64,000 nucleotides of DNA from Clostridiales bacterium (GCA_012840355.1 DULN01000007.1:1-64000), one strand, 5' to 3'. Positions 1 through 8,856 are shown, numbered from the stretch's first letter. A program made the numbers and translations. The notes: generated by a model not told the origin, from the sequence alone.

Positions 1-761
1 ACCATCCTCGGGTAGATGGCTTTAATCCAAAGCACGCCTAGGATGCCCCAGAAAAACGAGTACTCAAGGCATATCCGCCCGTTTATGTTGAAGGGCTTTG
101 AGCTGTAATCCCACGAAGTCGAGCCGAAGACGGTTTCCTGCAGCCATGAGCAGAAATACTCAACCATGGAGCCGGCGATCAAGCCTCCAAGAAAAGAGTA
201 GAGCTTGCTGCGGTTGCGGTATTTATACAGCGCGACGGTCAGGACTAGCGCGCCCAGCCCATATACGGGGTTGAACGGCCCCCAAACGAACGCGCTGCGG
301 CTTTCAAGCCTGCCGTAGCGCACAAGGCACCATAGGGTCTCTACTATAACGCCCGAAATACAGCCGAGGAAGAAGACCCAAAAGAGCTTGTAAAAGGTAA
401 TTCCCTGAGTGAAATGGCGGGATTTTTGCTCCTCGTAGTCGATATAGGCGTTTGGCGGGGCTTTGAGCAAACGCAGGTAGCGGCGCTCGCGGGCTTCAAT
501 CTCGCGCAGGCTTGTTTCAACCTCGTCGAGCGGCTCGCTTAGCTTGTTTATAGCCTGCCTCACCCGGAACCGCCATTTTTTTATATGAGCGATGTCACGC
601 TTTATCTGCTCGTGCAGGGCTTCCCGCTCGTATGGCATAAGGTCGGATTCCGCGGACAGCTTCGACTGGTAGAAGCTTAGCCTGTCAAGCGTCTGCTGCT
701 CTATTTTGTTTATCTCGTTTAAGTCGAGCAAAGAAGATAAGCCGTAACGCTTTTTTTCCAT
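1..761 (-). CDS. CmpB-like putative ABC transporter permease (C-terminus beyond window)
   Basis: About 253 residues are visible, from ATG at 761 down to the left edge, where the gene is cut. The first ~125 residues are charged and look alpha-helical or coiled-coil. After that comes a membrane region with segments such as FWVFFLGCISGVIVETLW and the conserved stretch WGPFNPVYGLGALVL, followed by GLIAGSMVEYF and WDYSSKPFNINGRICLEYS. This pattern is typical of the 'putative ABC-transporter type IV' (CmpB, formerly DUF1113) membrane family of Firmicutes; its substrate is unknown. The start lies one base after the stop of the beta-mannosidase gene (TGA-T-ATG), so translation is probably coupled. 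The long N-terminal helical extension is unusual for the family as I know it. Confidence 0.8.
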   Translation of the reverse strand, partial: MEKKRYGLSSLLDLNEINKIEQQTLDRLSFYQSKLSAESDLMPYEREALHEQIKRDIAHIKKWRFRVRQAINKLSEPLDEVETSLREIEARERRYLRLLKAPPNAYIDYEEQKSRHFTQGITFYKLFWVFFLGCISGVIVETLWCLVRYGRLESRSAFVWGPFNPVYGLGALVLTVALYKYRNRSKLYSFLGGLIAGSMVEYFCSWLQETVFGSTSWDYSSKPFNINGRICLEYSFFWGILGVLWIKAIYPRM

Positions 762-762
762 A

Positions 763-3039
763 TCACAATATGTATCCGGCACGGCGCGCCAGCTTTATAT
801 AGTTTTCAAGGTCGATACCGGGCATTCCTGCCATGTGGTGGTTTGCGCCGGTGGCGTCGCCATGCCAGCTTATACAAAGGAATTTTTGAGTACCTCTTTC
901 ATAATGAATATTTGCTATTTTAACGCTAGAGTTTTTCGGAAGCACGGCGTTGCCGGAGCAAATTACGGATCCGGTGTCAAGTTCGGTGACTGTATACTCA
1001 ATATGGGCGTCACGCTGGGTATCGTTGACGCCGTATAGTGCCATTACGCTATTTTCGTCGGGCTCATCAAACATCAGGCAGACCGGCTGCTGTGAGCGCT
1101 TTATGTATTGGTAGGCAAGCTTTTTTATGCCGTAGTAGTCCACTATCGCGTCAGAGATTTGCGGCCAGCCGTCGATGAGGTTCCACCAGATAATTCCGGT
1201 TCGGCGCCATTTGCCTATGCGGAAGCGCTCGATGAAGTATTTTTTGGCCTCAGCCTGCGAGATTTGGCTGGCGCGAGCGAAATCTTCGAGCGTGTTCGGC
1301 TCAAAACCGAATAGCGTGCGCACCTGTTTTGCCATAAGCGGGTTGCGGTAGGCGTATGGCGCGTCTTTCGAGCGCTCGGGCGAGGCGGAATGCACGCGCC
1401 ATGCGTCGTTGTCCCAAGGCCAAAGCTTGTCGGCGGGTATAAATTTCTTTATCGACTCGGGCGATGGGCAGCCATGGTACCCAATTTCACTTGCGAAGTG
1501 CGCGGCTGCCGTGCTATAATAGTTACCCTTAAAGTAGTCGCGCGGCCCCCAAAGGTGGTCTTCGGGCGTCGGCTTGCCGGTAGCTATCGCTTCTGCGTCG
1601 CGATAGGGGCTTGACGGCAGATACGGGCGCGAGTCGTCAAGCAGCGCGAGCAATTTCGGAATCCATTCGCGCGTTATCGCGTTTTTCTGCGGGTCGGGAT
1701 AGAAGTAGTCGCACTCGTTGTCGCCTGCCCAAAGGACAATTGAGGCGTGCCCGCGCAGCCGCTTGACTATTGCCGCGATTTCAGGCTCTAGGATTTTGCG
1801 GAAGGTTTCATCCTGCGGATATGCGGCGCAAGCCATCGCGAAATCCTGCCAGACCATTATGCCATGCTCGTCGCAATAGTCGTAGAATATGTCGTTTTCG
1901 TAGACATTCCCGCCCCAGCAGCGCACTATGTTGCAGCCGAGGTCATCGAGCATCGGGAGTATTTTAGGCAGCCTTTCGGCGTCGCGCGAGTGGAATGCGT
2001 CGACCGGAACCCAGTTTGTGCCCATTGCGAAAATTCTTTCACCGTTTATATAAAAGCAGAACTCGCCGCTGCCGTCTGCAACGGTGGTAGAGGTACGCTC
2101 GAGCCGGACGGTGCGTATGCCGAGCCTAAAGGTATGATCATCTATCACTTCGCCATCGCGCTCTAGTGTTGCACGGACAAGGTAGAGATTCGGTTCACCG
2201 TAGTTTTTCGGCATCCAAAAGCGCGCGCCCTCTACGGTAAATTCAAACCTGCCTGCTGTATGCCACAGCTCGTGCGTGGCGGTAAACCCCGTGTCCCCAC
2301 AACTGCCGCGTAAAACGAGCCTTGCGCCGCGGATTTTATTGCGGTTTGACGAAATAGTAAAGTCCGCCGCAAGCCGCGCGGTTTTTTTGGATGTGTCGAC
2401 GGAAACTGCGCGCAGGAAAATGTCTGATATATACTCGCCTCCCCGCTCCTCGAGCCAGACGCTCCGCCATATGCCGCCCTGCACCGCGCGCGGCATAATG
2501 TCCCAGCCATATGCCGACGGCGCTTTGCGGACGTATAGGCTGTCCCAGTTGTATTTCATCGCCGAGGCCCCGAGCGGCAACGGGTATTTGCGTGCTTCGA
2601 TAGTGTCTGGCTTTATGTGCACGACAAGCTCGTTTATCCCCCTCAGCAGCGAAAGCGGCCCAATCTCGTGCGGGATCAGCGCGTTCGCGGTACTGCCGAC
2701 CAGCTCGCCGTTGAGATAGATGTCGGCAAAATTGTCTAGCCCCTCAAAAACAAGCCATGCGGGGTCAGAACCGCTATACTCAAACTTGCGGCAGTAGAAT
2801 GCGTGCAGGCACTCAAGCTCCTGCAGAAGCAGTATATTTTCGCCGAAAAACGGGTCGGGTATGACGCCGCCGCGCTCAAGGTCAAGCGCGATATTGCCCG
2901 GCGCTTTAGCACAGAGCTTTCTAAACCCCGACTCCTCCAGCGCCGCAGCCGTATTTATTCCGCCGCGGTAGCTAAGGTAGCTTTCATGGTCGCTATAATA
3001 AAGCTCCCAGTCGCCGTCAAGAGGATAGCGCTTTTTCAT
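763..3039 (-). CDS. Glycoside hydrolase family 2 beta-mannosidase, cytoplasmic
   Basis: Hydrolyses terminal beta-D-mannose residues from manno-oligosaccharides or N-glycan cores. The 758-residue protein has the GH2 order: N-terminal jelly-roll (about 1-195), immunoglobulin-like domain (about 200-312), then a TIM barrel. WGGNVYENDIFYDYCDEHG is characteristic of the mannosidase branch. The predicted acid/base is E442 in WAGDNE and the nucleophile E518 in SEIGYHG. There is no signal peptide, so the substrate must be imported. I chose ATG 3039 because GGAGG lies 9 nt upstream; the in-frame ATG at 3069 falls inside the -10 box of the promoter and cannot be transcribed. The gene is cotranscribed with the CmpB-like membrane gene. 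Confidence 0.9.
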   Translation of the reverse strand: MKKRYPLDGDWELYYSDHESYLSYRGGINTAAALEESGFRKLCAKAPGNIALDLERGGVIPDPFFGENILLLQELECLHAFYCRKFEYSGSDPAWLVFEGLDNFADIYLNGELVGSTANALIPHEIGPLSLLRGINELVVHIKPDTIEARKYPLPLGASAMKYNWDSLYVRKAPSAYGWDIMPRAVQGGIWRSVWLEERGGEYISDIFLRAVSVDTSKKTARLAADFTISSNRNKIRGARLVLRGSCGDTGFTATHELWHTAGRFEFTVEGARFWMPKNYGEPNLYLVRATLERDGEVIDDHTFRLGIRTVRLERTSTTVADGSGEFCFYINGERIFAMGTNWVPVDAFHSRDAERLPKILPMLDDLGCNIVRCWGGNVYENDIFYDYCDEHGIMVWQDFAMACAAYPQDETFRKILEPEIAAIVKRLRGHASIVLWAGDNECDYFYPDPQKNAITREWIPKLLALLDDSRPYLPSSPYRDAEAIATGKPTPEDHLWGPRDYFKGNYYSTAAAHFASEIGYHGCPSPESIKKFIPADKLWPWDNDAWRVHSASPERSKDAPYAYRNPLMAKQVRTLFGFEPNTLEDFARASQISQAEAKKYFIERFRIGKWRRTGIIWWNLIDGWPQISDAIVDYYGIKKLAYQYIKRSQQPVCLMFDEPDENSVMALYGVNDTQRDAHIEYTVTELDTGSVICSGNAVLPKNSSVKIANIHYERGTQKFLCISWHGDATGANHHMAGMPGIDLENYIKLARRAGYIL

Positions 3040-3067
3040 CGTGCTTCGCCTCCGGCATATTTTATCC

Positions 3068-3096
3068 ATTATATCATGCAGATTTTATGAATTCAA
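3068..3096 (-). promoter_or_regulatory. Promoter of the beta-mannosidase gene
   Basis: Minus-strand TTGAAT (3096-3091), a 17-bp spacer, then TATAAT (3073-3068). Expected transcription start is near 3061, giving a short leader that contains GGAGG before ATG 3039. Confidence 0.75.
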
Positions 3097-3189
3097 GAAC
3101 AAGCGGTTTTAATTAATTAAAAATGCCGCCATGACGGCTTTTGTCAATGGCACATAATTTGGCAACAGTTTTGGTTATTTTCACAAAGT

Positions 3190-3203
3190 GGAAAAATTTT
3201 TCC
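3190..3203. repeat. 14-bp perfect palindrome between divergent promoters
   Basis: GGAAAAATTTTTCC is fully self-complementary. It sits upstream of the nrdG -35 box and on the far side of the mannosidase promoter. It could be a binding site for a dimeric regulator, but no family is suggested by the sequence. Confidence 0.35.
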
Positions 3204-3211
3204 GTGACCCC

Positions 3212-3240
3212 TTGAAAAAAACAATACTTTGTGTTATGAT
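3212..3240 (+). promoter_or_regulatory. Promoter of nrdG-nrdD
   Basis: TTGAAA (3212-3217), a 17-bp spacer, TATGAT (3235-3240). The first NrdR box fills the spacer, so repressor binding would block RNA polymerase directly. Confidence 0.8.
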
Positions 3241-3265
3241 AATACCGCGTCACAAGATATTGTGC
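3219..3265 (+). promoter_or_regulatory. Tandem NrdR boxes
   Basis: Two 16-bp imperfect palindromes match the NrdR consensus (acaCwAtATaTwGtgt): box 1 at 3219-3234, with core CAATACTTTGTGT, and box 2 at 3250-3265, with core CAAGATATTGTG. Their starts are 31 bp apart, the usual three-helical-turn spacing that lets NrdR bind both boxes on one face. Box 1 lies in the promoter spacer and box 2 at the transcription start. NrdR, a zinc-finger plus ATP-cone repressor, is not encoded in this window. Confidence 0.85.
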
Positions 3266-3306
3266 CTTGAGTTTCACCTCAGATTCCACATGTTGGTATA
3301 TTTTAA

Positions 3307-4002
3307 ATGATGCGGATTTACGGTATACAAAAAGTGACACTACTCGACTACCCCGACCGGACGGCGTGCACGCTGTTTTTTGGCGGATGCAACCTCCGCT
3401 GTCCATTTTGCCACAACGCATCGCTGGTTAGGCTCGACGCCAGGCCGATCGACGAGGGCGAGGTTTTCGAGTATCTAAAAAAGCGCAAAAACTTGCTCGG
3501 CGGCGTGTGCGTCAGCGGGGGCGAGCCGCTGATTCATCCGGAGATTGGCGAGCTACTTTCTCAGCTTAAAGAGCTGGGATACGACGTAAAGCTCGACACC
3601 AACGGCACAAACCCCAGCCGTTTGAAGGAGCTTGTAGAGCGCGGCCTTGTAGATTATGTTGCGATTGACATAAAAAGTTCGCCGGAGGGATACCCCGCCG
3701 CGGTTGGCGTCCCCGGTTTTGACGTCACTCCGGTGGACGAGAGCATAAAGCTTATGCTCGGCGGCGCAGTCGACTACGAGTTCCGCACTACCGCGGTACG
3801 TGGGCTGCATACTTTGCAGGACTTTACCTCCATCGGCGACTGGATCGCCGGCGCTAAGAGGTACTTTATCCAAAACTATTCCGGAATGGGCGACATTTTA
3901 AGCGGCGGCGAAGGGCTTTCCCCGTTTAAGGAGAGCGAGCTTCGAGCATTCCTCGCCGTGGTTTCCCCAAAAGTTGAATATGCCGCTTTGCGCGGAGTTT
4001 AA
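3307..4002 (+). CDS. nrdG: Anaerobic ribonucleotide reductase activating protein, radical SAM
   Basis: Radical-SAM enzyme that installs the glycyl radical on NrdD. The 231-residue protein has the [4Fe-4S] motif CxxxCxxC (C28, C32, C35 in GGCNLRCPFCHN), followed by an SGGEP motif that contacts SAM. The N-terminus IQKVTLLDYPDRTACTLFFGGC is typical of the NrdG2-type activase. Two ATGs are adjacent (3307 and 3310) and neither has a clear Shine-Dalgarno sequence, so the exact start is open. It is the first gene of a two-gene unit with nrdD 45 bp downstream, the reverse of the common nrdD-nrdG order. NrdR boxes overlap its promoter. Confidence 0.93.
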   Translation: MMRIYGIQKVTLLDYPDRTACTLFFGGCNLRCPFCHNASLVRLDARPIDEGEVFEYLKKRKNLLGGVCVSGGEPLIHPEIGELLSQLKELGYDVKLDTNGTNPSRLKELVERGLVDYVAIDIKSSPEGYPAAVGVPGFDVTPVDESIKLMLGGAVDYEFRTTAVRGLHTLQDFTSIGDWIAGAKRYFIQNYSGMGDILSGGEGLSPFKESELRAFLAVVSPKVEYAALRGV

Positions 4003-4047
4003 ATATGAAAAGTATATAATTAAAATTTAGTATAGAGGTTATTGGGC

Positions 4048-6456
4048 ATGCAATCGTATAGAGTGGTAAAGCGGGATTACAGAGTCGTAGATTTTGACAT
4101 AACAAAAGTATCAAACGCGATTACAAAGGCATTTGAAGCCAAAAAAGTCCCGTATACAAAAGATGTGATCGATCTGCTAGCGCTGAAAGTGACTGCGGAT
4201 TTCGCCCATAAAGTCAAAGACGGGCTGATCCATGTCGAGGATATCCAGGACAGCGTCGAGACTGTGCTCATCCAAGCCGGTTACGCCGAAGTGGCGAAAT
4301 GCTACATCCTCTACCGCAAACAGCGCGAGAAAGTGCGCAACCTTAAGTCGACCTTCCTCGACTATAAGGAGCTCATCGACAGCTACCTCAACAGCACCGA
4401 CTGGCGCGTCAAGGAAAACTCGACGGTTACCTACTCGGTCGGCGGGCTGATACTTAACAACTCAAACAAGATTACAGCTCATTATTGGCTATCGGAGATC
4501 TATGACCCCGAGGTCGCCGAGGCGCAGAACAACGCCGACATCCATATTCACGACCTCGGCATGCTGACCGGGTATTGCGCCGGCTGGTCGTTGCGCCAGC
4601 TTATCACCGAAGGGCTCGGCGGAATCCCGGGCAAGATTTCCTCCTCGCCGGCAAAGCACCTCTCCTCGTTGTGCAACCAGATGGTCAATTTTCTCGGCAT
4701 TATGCAGAACGAGTGGGCGGGCGCTCAGGCGTTCTCGTCGTTCGACACCTACCTTGCCCCGTTCGCGAAGGCTGACAACCTCAGCTATTGGGAGATCAAA
4801 AACTGCATCCAGTCGTTCGTATACGGCGTGAACACCCCAAGCCGCTGGGGCACGCAAGCTCCCTTTTCCAATATCACTCTCGACTGGACAGTCCCCGAAG
4901 ACCTTGCGGACCAGCCTGCGATTGTCGGCGGACGCGAGATGCCGTTCAAGTATAAGGACTGCCAGCGCGAGATGGACCTTATCAACCGCGCCTTCATTGA
5001 AACGATGATCGAAGGCGACGCAAACGGGCGCGGGTTCCAGTATCCGATTCCCACATACTCTATCACGAAGGATTTCGACTGGTCGGACACCGAAAACAAC
5101 CGCCTGCTTTTCGAGATGGCTGCCAAATACGGCACGCCGTACTTCTCGAACTACATCAACAGCGACATGAAGCCCAGCGATATACGCAGCATGTGCTGCA
5201 GGCTGAGGCTCGACTTGCGCGAGCTGCGCAAGAAGACGGGCGGCTATTTCGGCAGCGGCGAGAACACCGGCTCGATAGGCGTCGTCACCATCAACATGCC
5301 GCGCATCGCATACCTTTCCGAGGATGAGAAAGACTTCTACCGCCGGCTCGACCATATGATGGACATCGCGGCGCGCGCCCTTAAGACCAAGCGCGAGGTT
5401 ATCACCAAGTTCCTCAACGAAGGGCTTTATCCTTACACTAAGCGCTATCTCGGCAGCTTCGACAACCACTTCTCCACTATCGGCCTTGTGGGCATGAACG
5501 AAGCCTGCCTTAACGCCAAGTGGCTGCGCTGCGACCTGACGCATCCCGAGGCTATCAAGTTTACAAAAGAAGTCTTAAACCACATGCGCGATCGGCTGCT
5601 CATCTATCAGGAGATGTACGGCGACCTCTACAATCTCGAGGCGACGCCGGCTGAGTCGACGGCATACCGCCTCGCAAAACACGACGTCGCGCGTTATCCC
5701 GACATCATCACCGCAGCGAAGCCCGGCGAGACGCCTTACTATACCAACTCCTCGCATCTGCCGGTGGGCTATACCGACGACATCTTCGAAGCGCTTGACA
5801 AGCAGGACGAGCTGCAGACGCTTTACACCTCCGGTACGGTCTTCCACGCATTCCTCGGCGAGCGGCTGCCTTCATGGAAAGCCGCGGCCGACCTTGTCCG
5901 CAAGATTGCCGAGAACTACAAGCTCCCCTACTACACCCTTTCGCCGACCTACTCCATCTGCAAGGAGCATGGCTATATTACCGGCGAGCACTTCAGCTGC
6001 CCGACCTGCGGCGAGCCTACCGAAGTCTACAGCCGCATCACCGGCTACTACCGCCCGGTGCAGAACTGGAACGACGGCAAGGTGCAGGAATACAAACACC
6101 GCAAGGTCTATGTAATCGACACCTCTCGCCTGGCGATTGGCGCGCATGCAATAAAGAGCGAGCGCAAAGCCGAAGAGGAGCCGACAAAGGCTGAGGTATC
6201 GGCTGATGACACTCTTAAGAGCGGGCTTTACCTTTTCACCACCAAGGTTTGCCCGAACTGCAAGCTGGCCAAAAACCTCCTCGACCGCGCCGGCGTGCAC
6301 TACACAGTGATCGACGCTGAGGAAAACCCGGAGCTTGCAAGAAAGCTTGGCATCATGCAAGCCCCGACGCTTGCCGACGTCGGCGGCGCTACCGCAAAGC
6401 TATATGCGGGCGTGCCGAATATCCGAAAGTACGTCGAATCGGCAGTGTGGGCATAG
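4048..6456 (+). CDS. nrdD: Class III anaerobic ribonucleoside-triphosphate reductase with fused C-terminal glutaredoxin-like domain
   Basis: Reduces ribonucleotides to deoxyribonucleotides without oxygen, using a glycyl radical. The protein has 802 residues from ATG 4048; GAGG lies 9 nt upstream, and TTG at 4042 is less likely. Order: ATP-cone (about 1-90), large ten-stranded barrel catalytic domain, C-terminal zinc site with a CPTC motif, then a glycyl-radical loop RITGYYRPVQNW. An additional domain of about 80 residues follows; it begins GLYLFTTKVCPNCKLAKNLL and has a CPNC redox motif and the glutaredoxin-like APT loop. Such redoxin-fused or redoxin-linked enzymes (the NrdD2 type) take electrons from a thiol redoxin rather than formate. 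Hairpin terminators follow immediately. Confidence 0.95.
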   Translation: MQSYRVVKRDYRVVDFDITKVSNAITKAFEAKKVPYTKDVIDLLALKVTADFAHKVKDGLIHVEDIQDSVETVLIQAGYAEVAKCYILYRKQREKVRNLKSTFLDYKELIDSYLNSTDWRVKENSTVTYSVGGLILNNSNKITAHYWLSEIYDPEVAEAQNNADIHIHDLGMLTGYCAGWSLRQLITEGLGGIPGKISSSPAKHLSSLCNQMVNFLGIMQNEWAGAQAFSSFDTYLAPFAKADNLSYWEIKNCIQSFVYGVNTPSRWGTQAPFSNITLDWTVPEDLADQPAIVGGREMPFKYKDCQREMDLINRAFIETMIEGDANGRGFQYPIPTYSITKDFDWSDTENNRLLFEMAAKYGTPYFSNYINSDMKPSDIRSMCCRLRLDLRELRKKTGGYFGSGENTGSIGVVTINMPRIAYLSEDEKDFYRRLDHMMDIAARALKTKREVITKFLNEGLYPYTKRYLGSFDNHFSTIGLVGMNEACLNAKWLRCDLTHPEAIKFTKEVLNHMRDRLLIYQEMYGDLYNLEATPAESTAYRLAKHDVARYPDIITAAKPGETPYYTNSSHLPVGYTDDIFEALDKQDELQTLYTSGTVFHAFLGERLPSWKAAADLVRKIAENYKLPYYTLSPTYSICKEHGYITGEHFSCPTCGEPTEVYSRITGYYRPVQNWNDGKVQEYKHRKVYVIDTSRLAIGAHAIKSERKAEEEPTKAEVSADDTLKSGLYLFTTKVCPNCKLAKNLLDRAGVHYTVIDAEENPELARKLGIMQAPTLADVGGATAKLYAGVPNIRKYVESAVWA

Positions 6457-6488
6457 AGTATAAAGCGTAAAACTGATGAAGCTGCAAT

Positions 6489-6522
6489 ATAAAAGCCGCC
6501 TCGTACGGGGCGGCTTTTATAT
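6489..6522 (+). terminator. Rho-independent terminator after nrdD
   Basis: 12-bp stem (6489-6500 with 6509-6520) of the AAAAGCCGCC/GGCGGCTTTT type with an 8-nt loop. The A/T flanks make it able to work in both directions. Confidence 0.85.
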
Positions 6523-6537
6523 TATCAGTGCAAAAAT

Positions 6538-6564
6538 AAAACCGCCCACAAGGGGCGGTTTTTT
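6538..6564. terminator. Bidirectional terminator between nrdD and the SLH protein gene
   Basis: 10-bp stem AAAACCGCCC/GGGCGGTTTT (6538-6547 with 6553-6562), 5-nt loop, T-run on the plus side and A-run (T-run on the minus strand) on the other. It serves the convergent genes on both sides and abuts the stop codon of the SLH gene. Confidence 0.85.
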
Positions 6565-6565
6565 A

Positions 6566-8806
6566 TTAGTCGTCAAGGTACTGCATCATGAACAGAATCA
6601 GCATCTCGGCGATTTCCTTGCGCTGCGCGTTTTCCTGCGGGAAGAAGTTTGACGAGTTGGGTCTCGGAAGCGCTACGCCAGCCTGCTCGAATATAGAAAC
6701 CGCAGCTTTTGCGTAATCTCTGACTTTATTTGCGTCCGGGAAGCCGATGGAGCGCGCTGTAAACTTGAGGTTTATACCGGCGTATACCGCATAGCGTCGC
6801 AGAAGCTCGCATGCCTGCTCGCGGGTTACAGGGTCGTCGGGCGCGAAGGTGTTTTCGGTCTTGCCCACGACTATTTTATTCTGCACCGCCCATGCTACAT
6901 AAGGCGCGTACAATGCGTCGGGTTTGACGTCGGTGAATTTGTCGGTCTTATATGCGGAAACATTGACGCCGGCAAGTCTGCCGAGCACGGTAACAAACAT
7001 CGCGCGGGTCATTGTCGCGTCAGGCGAGAATGTGGTGTCGGAAGTGCCGACGAACAGCTTGTTCAGATAGCAGTATTTGATAAATACGTAGTAGCGGTTG
7101 GGCTTGCCGTCTGGGTTGCTTGCTGAAGGCTCCAAGTCATACTCGCGCACATCGGTGAACGGGTTGACCCAGTAATTGTAGGATATTACTACCCTGTCGG
7201 CGGATTTGCTTTCGATCTTAGCGTTGCGGTAGCCGATTTTTGCCGACTCAACGTTGAACTTGTAGCCGGACGCCGGCATAAGCGTTACCTGAACGGTGTA
7301 GGTGTTCCCGGCTTTAAACTGCGACGTAGTCGGGTTCCAAGTGATGCTGCTGATGTAATACGAGCTGTCGCCCGGCGTGCCTGAGGTGTCGGGCGATTTG
7401 CCGGCAGCGGGGTCGTCGATTCCGTACACCACAACGTTTTTAATTTCAACAAGACCGGGGAGCTTATCAAATGCGTATCTAAACTTTGCCGACGATGTGC
7501 TGTAGTCGGTAAGCGTCGCGCTCTTGCCGTTCACCGACGCGGTAAACTGGCTAGGGTATGACGGGAATGTATAGCCAGATTTCGGGGCGACAGTAAACTC
7601 GACAGCGTATGTATTGCCGGGCAAGAAGTACTCGCCAATGCCCATTTTTTCATATTTGTCGGTTTTATTGCTTGAGGCATTGTATTTATACCACTCCATA
7701 CCCGTCACGGTGAACTTGTTATCGCTGGTCGAGTATGCTATGGAGCTGGGGAACTCGCCAGCAGCGGGCGATTTTGAGGTATTGACGTTGACGGAGGATA
7801 TAACTGTCGACGAGGAGTCGGGTACTTGGACGGCGGTTGAAGTGTTAGGAGATATATAGAAGAGCGGTGATTCCGCCGTAAGCGACGTGTAGAAGTACAG
7901 CGGTGCGTAATATTGCAGCGCGCTGGTGTAAAAAATAGGTATACTATTATAGCCTTGGGAGATCTCAATAGTTGAGAAAATCGGTGAGTTTTTAGTTACG
8001 GTCTGGTCGGTCGCAATGCCGTAGCTGATGTAACCTCTAGCGCTTGAGTTAAAAGTAAGCAATCCGCCATAGCCGCCAAAATACTGGTAAAGCTGCCCTA
8101 TCGAGTATTGGACGTCCGAGAGGACGGGATAGGGTGTGCCCACCGCGGAGCCTGAACCGGAAGTGCCGACTATGAAATATTTAACGTCCGATTTTACTGT
8201 ATTGCCGCCAACTTGCCTTTCTGTGTAATAATACACCACGTTGGAAGAATAATTTTCCAACGGAAGTTGCATCGGTCCTACTACCGGCAAGAAACAGGAC
8301 GACTTATTATTCATGTTGGAGTTATCGCTATAGTAGAAGGTGCACGTCTCAAGCACGTTTAGGCTTACTATAACGCTAGAGCCCGAACGGGAGCTTGAGA
8401 TTATAGAAACATGTGTGCCTGAGCTGGAGCCGGATTGAGGCGATATTGTGAAAGTCTTAAATGGAGAGGGATAAAGGTAAAACGGGTAATAAGTGTAGTA
8501 TGTAATGGTATAATATGAGTTAGTGGGCAAACCGGAAATCTCTACTGGAACAACGACACCCGGGTAGATCTCTACTTCCTTCCAGCTGGAAGAGTTACCA
8601 GCTTTATAGGCAAATATTCCACTATAGCCCAAAATGCCGTTAGTAGTACTGACATATAAAGTGCCCTTTGTGGAATCGTTCGGATTGCGTGTAAACCAAA
8701 GATCAACTGTTGGATAAAGCTCATTGTTCGCCGTCGCGCCGACCGGCAGAACCATAATTAGCATCACGCCGGCCAAAAGCGCAATGGCAAGTCTTTTTAA
8801 CCACAT
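6566..8806 (-). CDS. Secreted S-layer-homology (SLH) surface protein with repeated beta-modules
   Basis: 746 residues with an N-terminal signal peptide (hydrophobic LAIALLAGVMLIMVL, probable cleavage after VGATA). The middle is rich in Ser, Thr and Tyr. Two related modules follow, each starting near a PAAG-SP or PAAGKSP motif, then W, GNTY.V and SGY.F (residues about 345-450 and about 470-540). Three SLH repeats end the protein: NPFTDVREY..., DKFTDVKPDALYAPYVAWA... and GFPDANKVRDYAKAAV.... SLH domains normally anchor proteins to pyruvylated secondary cell-wall polymer. GGAGG precedes ATG 8806. I do not recognise the function of the central region; adhesion or envelope structure is an inference from layout. 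Confidence 0.85.
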   Translation of the reverse strand: MWLKRLAIALLAGVMLIMVLPVGATANNELYPTVDLWFTRNPNDSTKGTLYVSTTNGILGYSGIFAYKAGNSSSWKEVEIYPGVVVPVEISGLPTNSYYTITYYTYYPFYLYPSPFKTFTISPQSGSSSGTHVSIISSSRSGSSVIVSLNVLETCTFYYSDNSNMNNKSSCFLPVVGPMQLPLENYSSNVVYYYTERQVGGNTVKSDVKYFIVGTSGSGSAVGTPYPVLSDVQYSIGQLYQYFGGYGGLLTFNSSARGYISYGIATDQTVTKNSPIFSTIEISQGYNSIPIFYTSALQYYAPLYFYTSLTAESPLFYISPNTSTAVQVPDSSSTVISSVNVNTSKSPAAGEFPSSIAYSTSDNKFTVTGMEWYKYNASSNKTDKYEKMGIGEYFLPGNTYAVEFTVAPKSGYTFPSYPSQFTASVNGKSATLTDYSTSSAKFRYAFDKLPGLVEIKNVVVYGIDDPAAGKSPDTSGTPGDSSYYISSITWNPTTSQFKAGNTYTVQVTLMPASGYKFNVESAKIGYRNAKIESKSADRVVISYNYWVNPFTDVREYDLEPSASNPDGKPNRYYVFIKYCYLNKLFVGTSDTTFSPDATMTRAMFVTVLGRLAGVNVSAYKTDKFTDVKPDALYAPYVAWAVQNKIVVGKTENTFAPDDPVTREQACELLRRYAVYAGINLKFTARSIGFPDANKVRDYAKAAVSIFEQAGVALPRPNSSNFFPQENAQRKEIAEMLILFMMQYLDD

Positions 8807-8856
8807 ATATAATTTCCTCCGTAAATTATTCAGCTGTTAACCTCAATAGTATCGCT

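Noticed and set aside
3037..3069. Longer start for beta-mannosidase at ATG 3069
   Set aside because: This ATG lies within the TATAAT box of the promoter; GGAGG points to ATG 3039.
4489..5544. 351-codon minus-strand frame opposite nrdD
   Set aside because: Lies wholly inside a conserved enzyme on the other strand and shows no domain or start signal.
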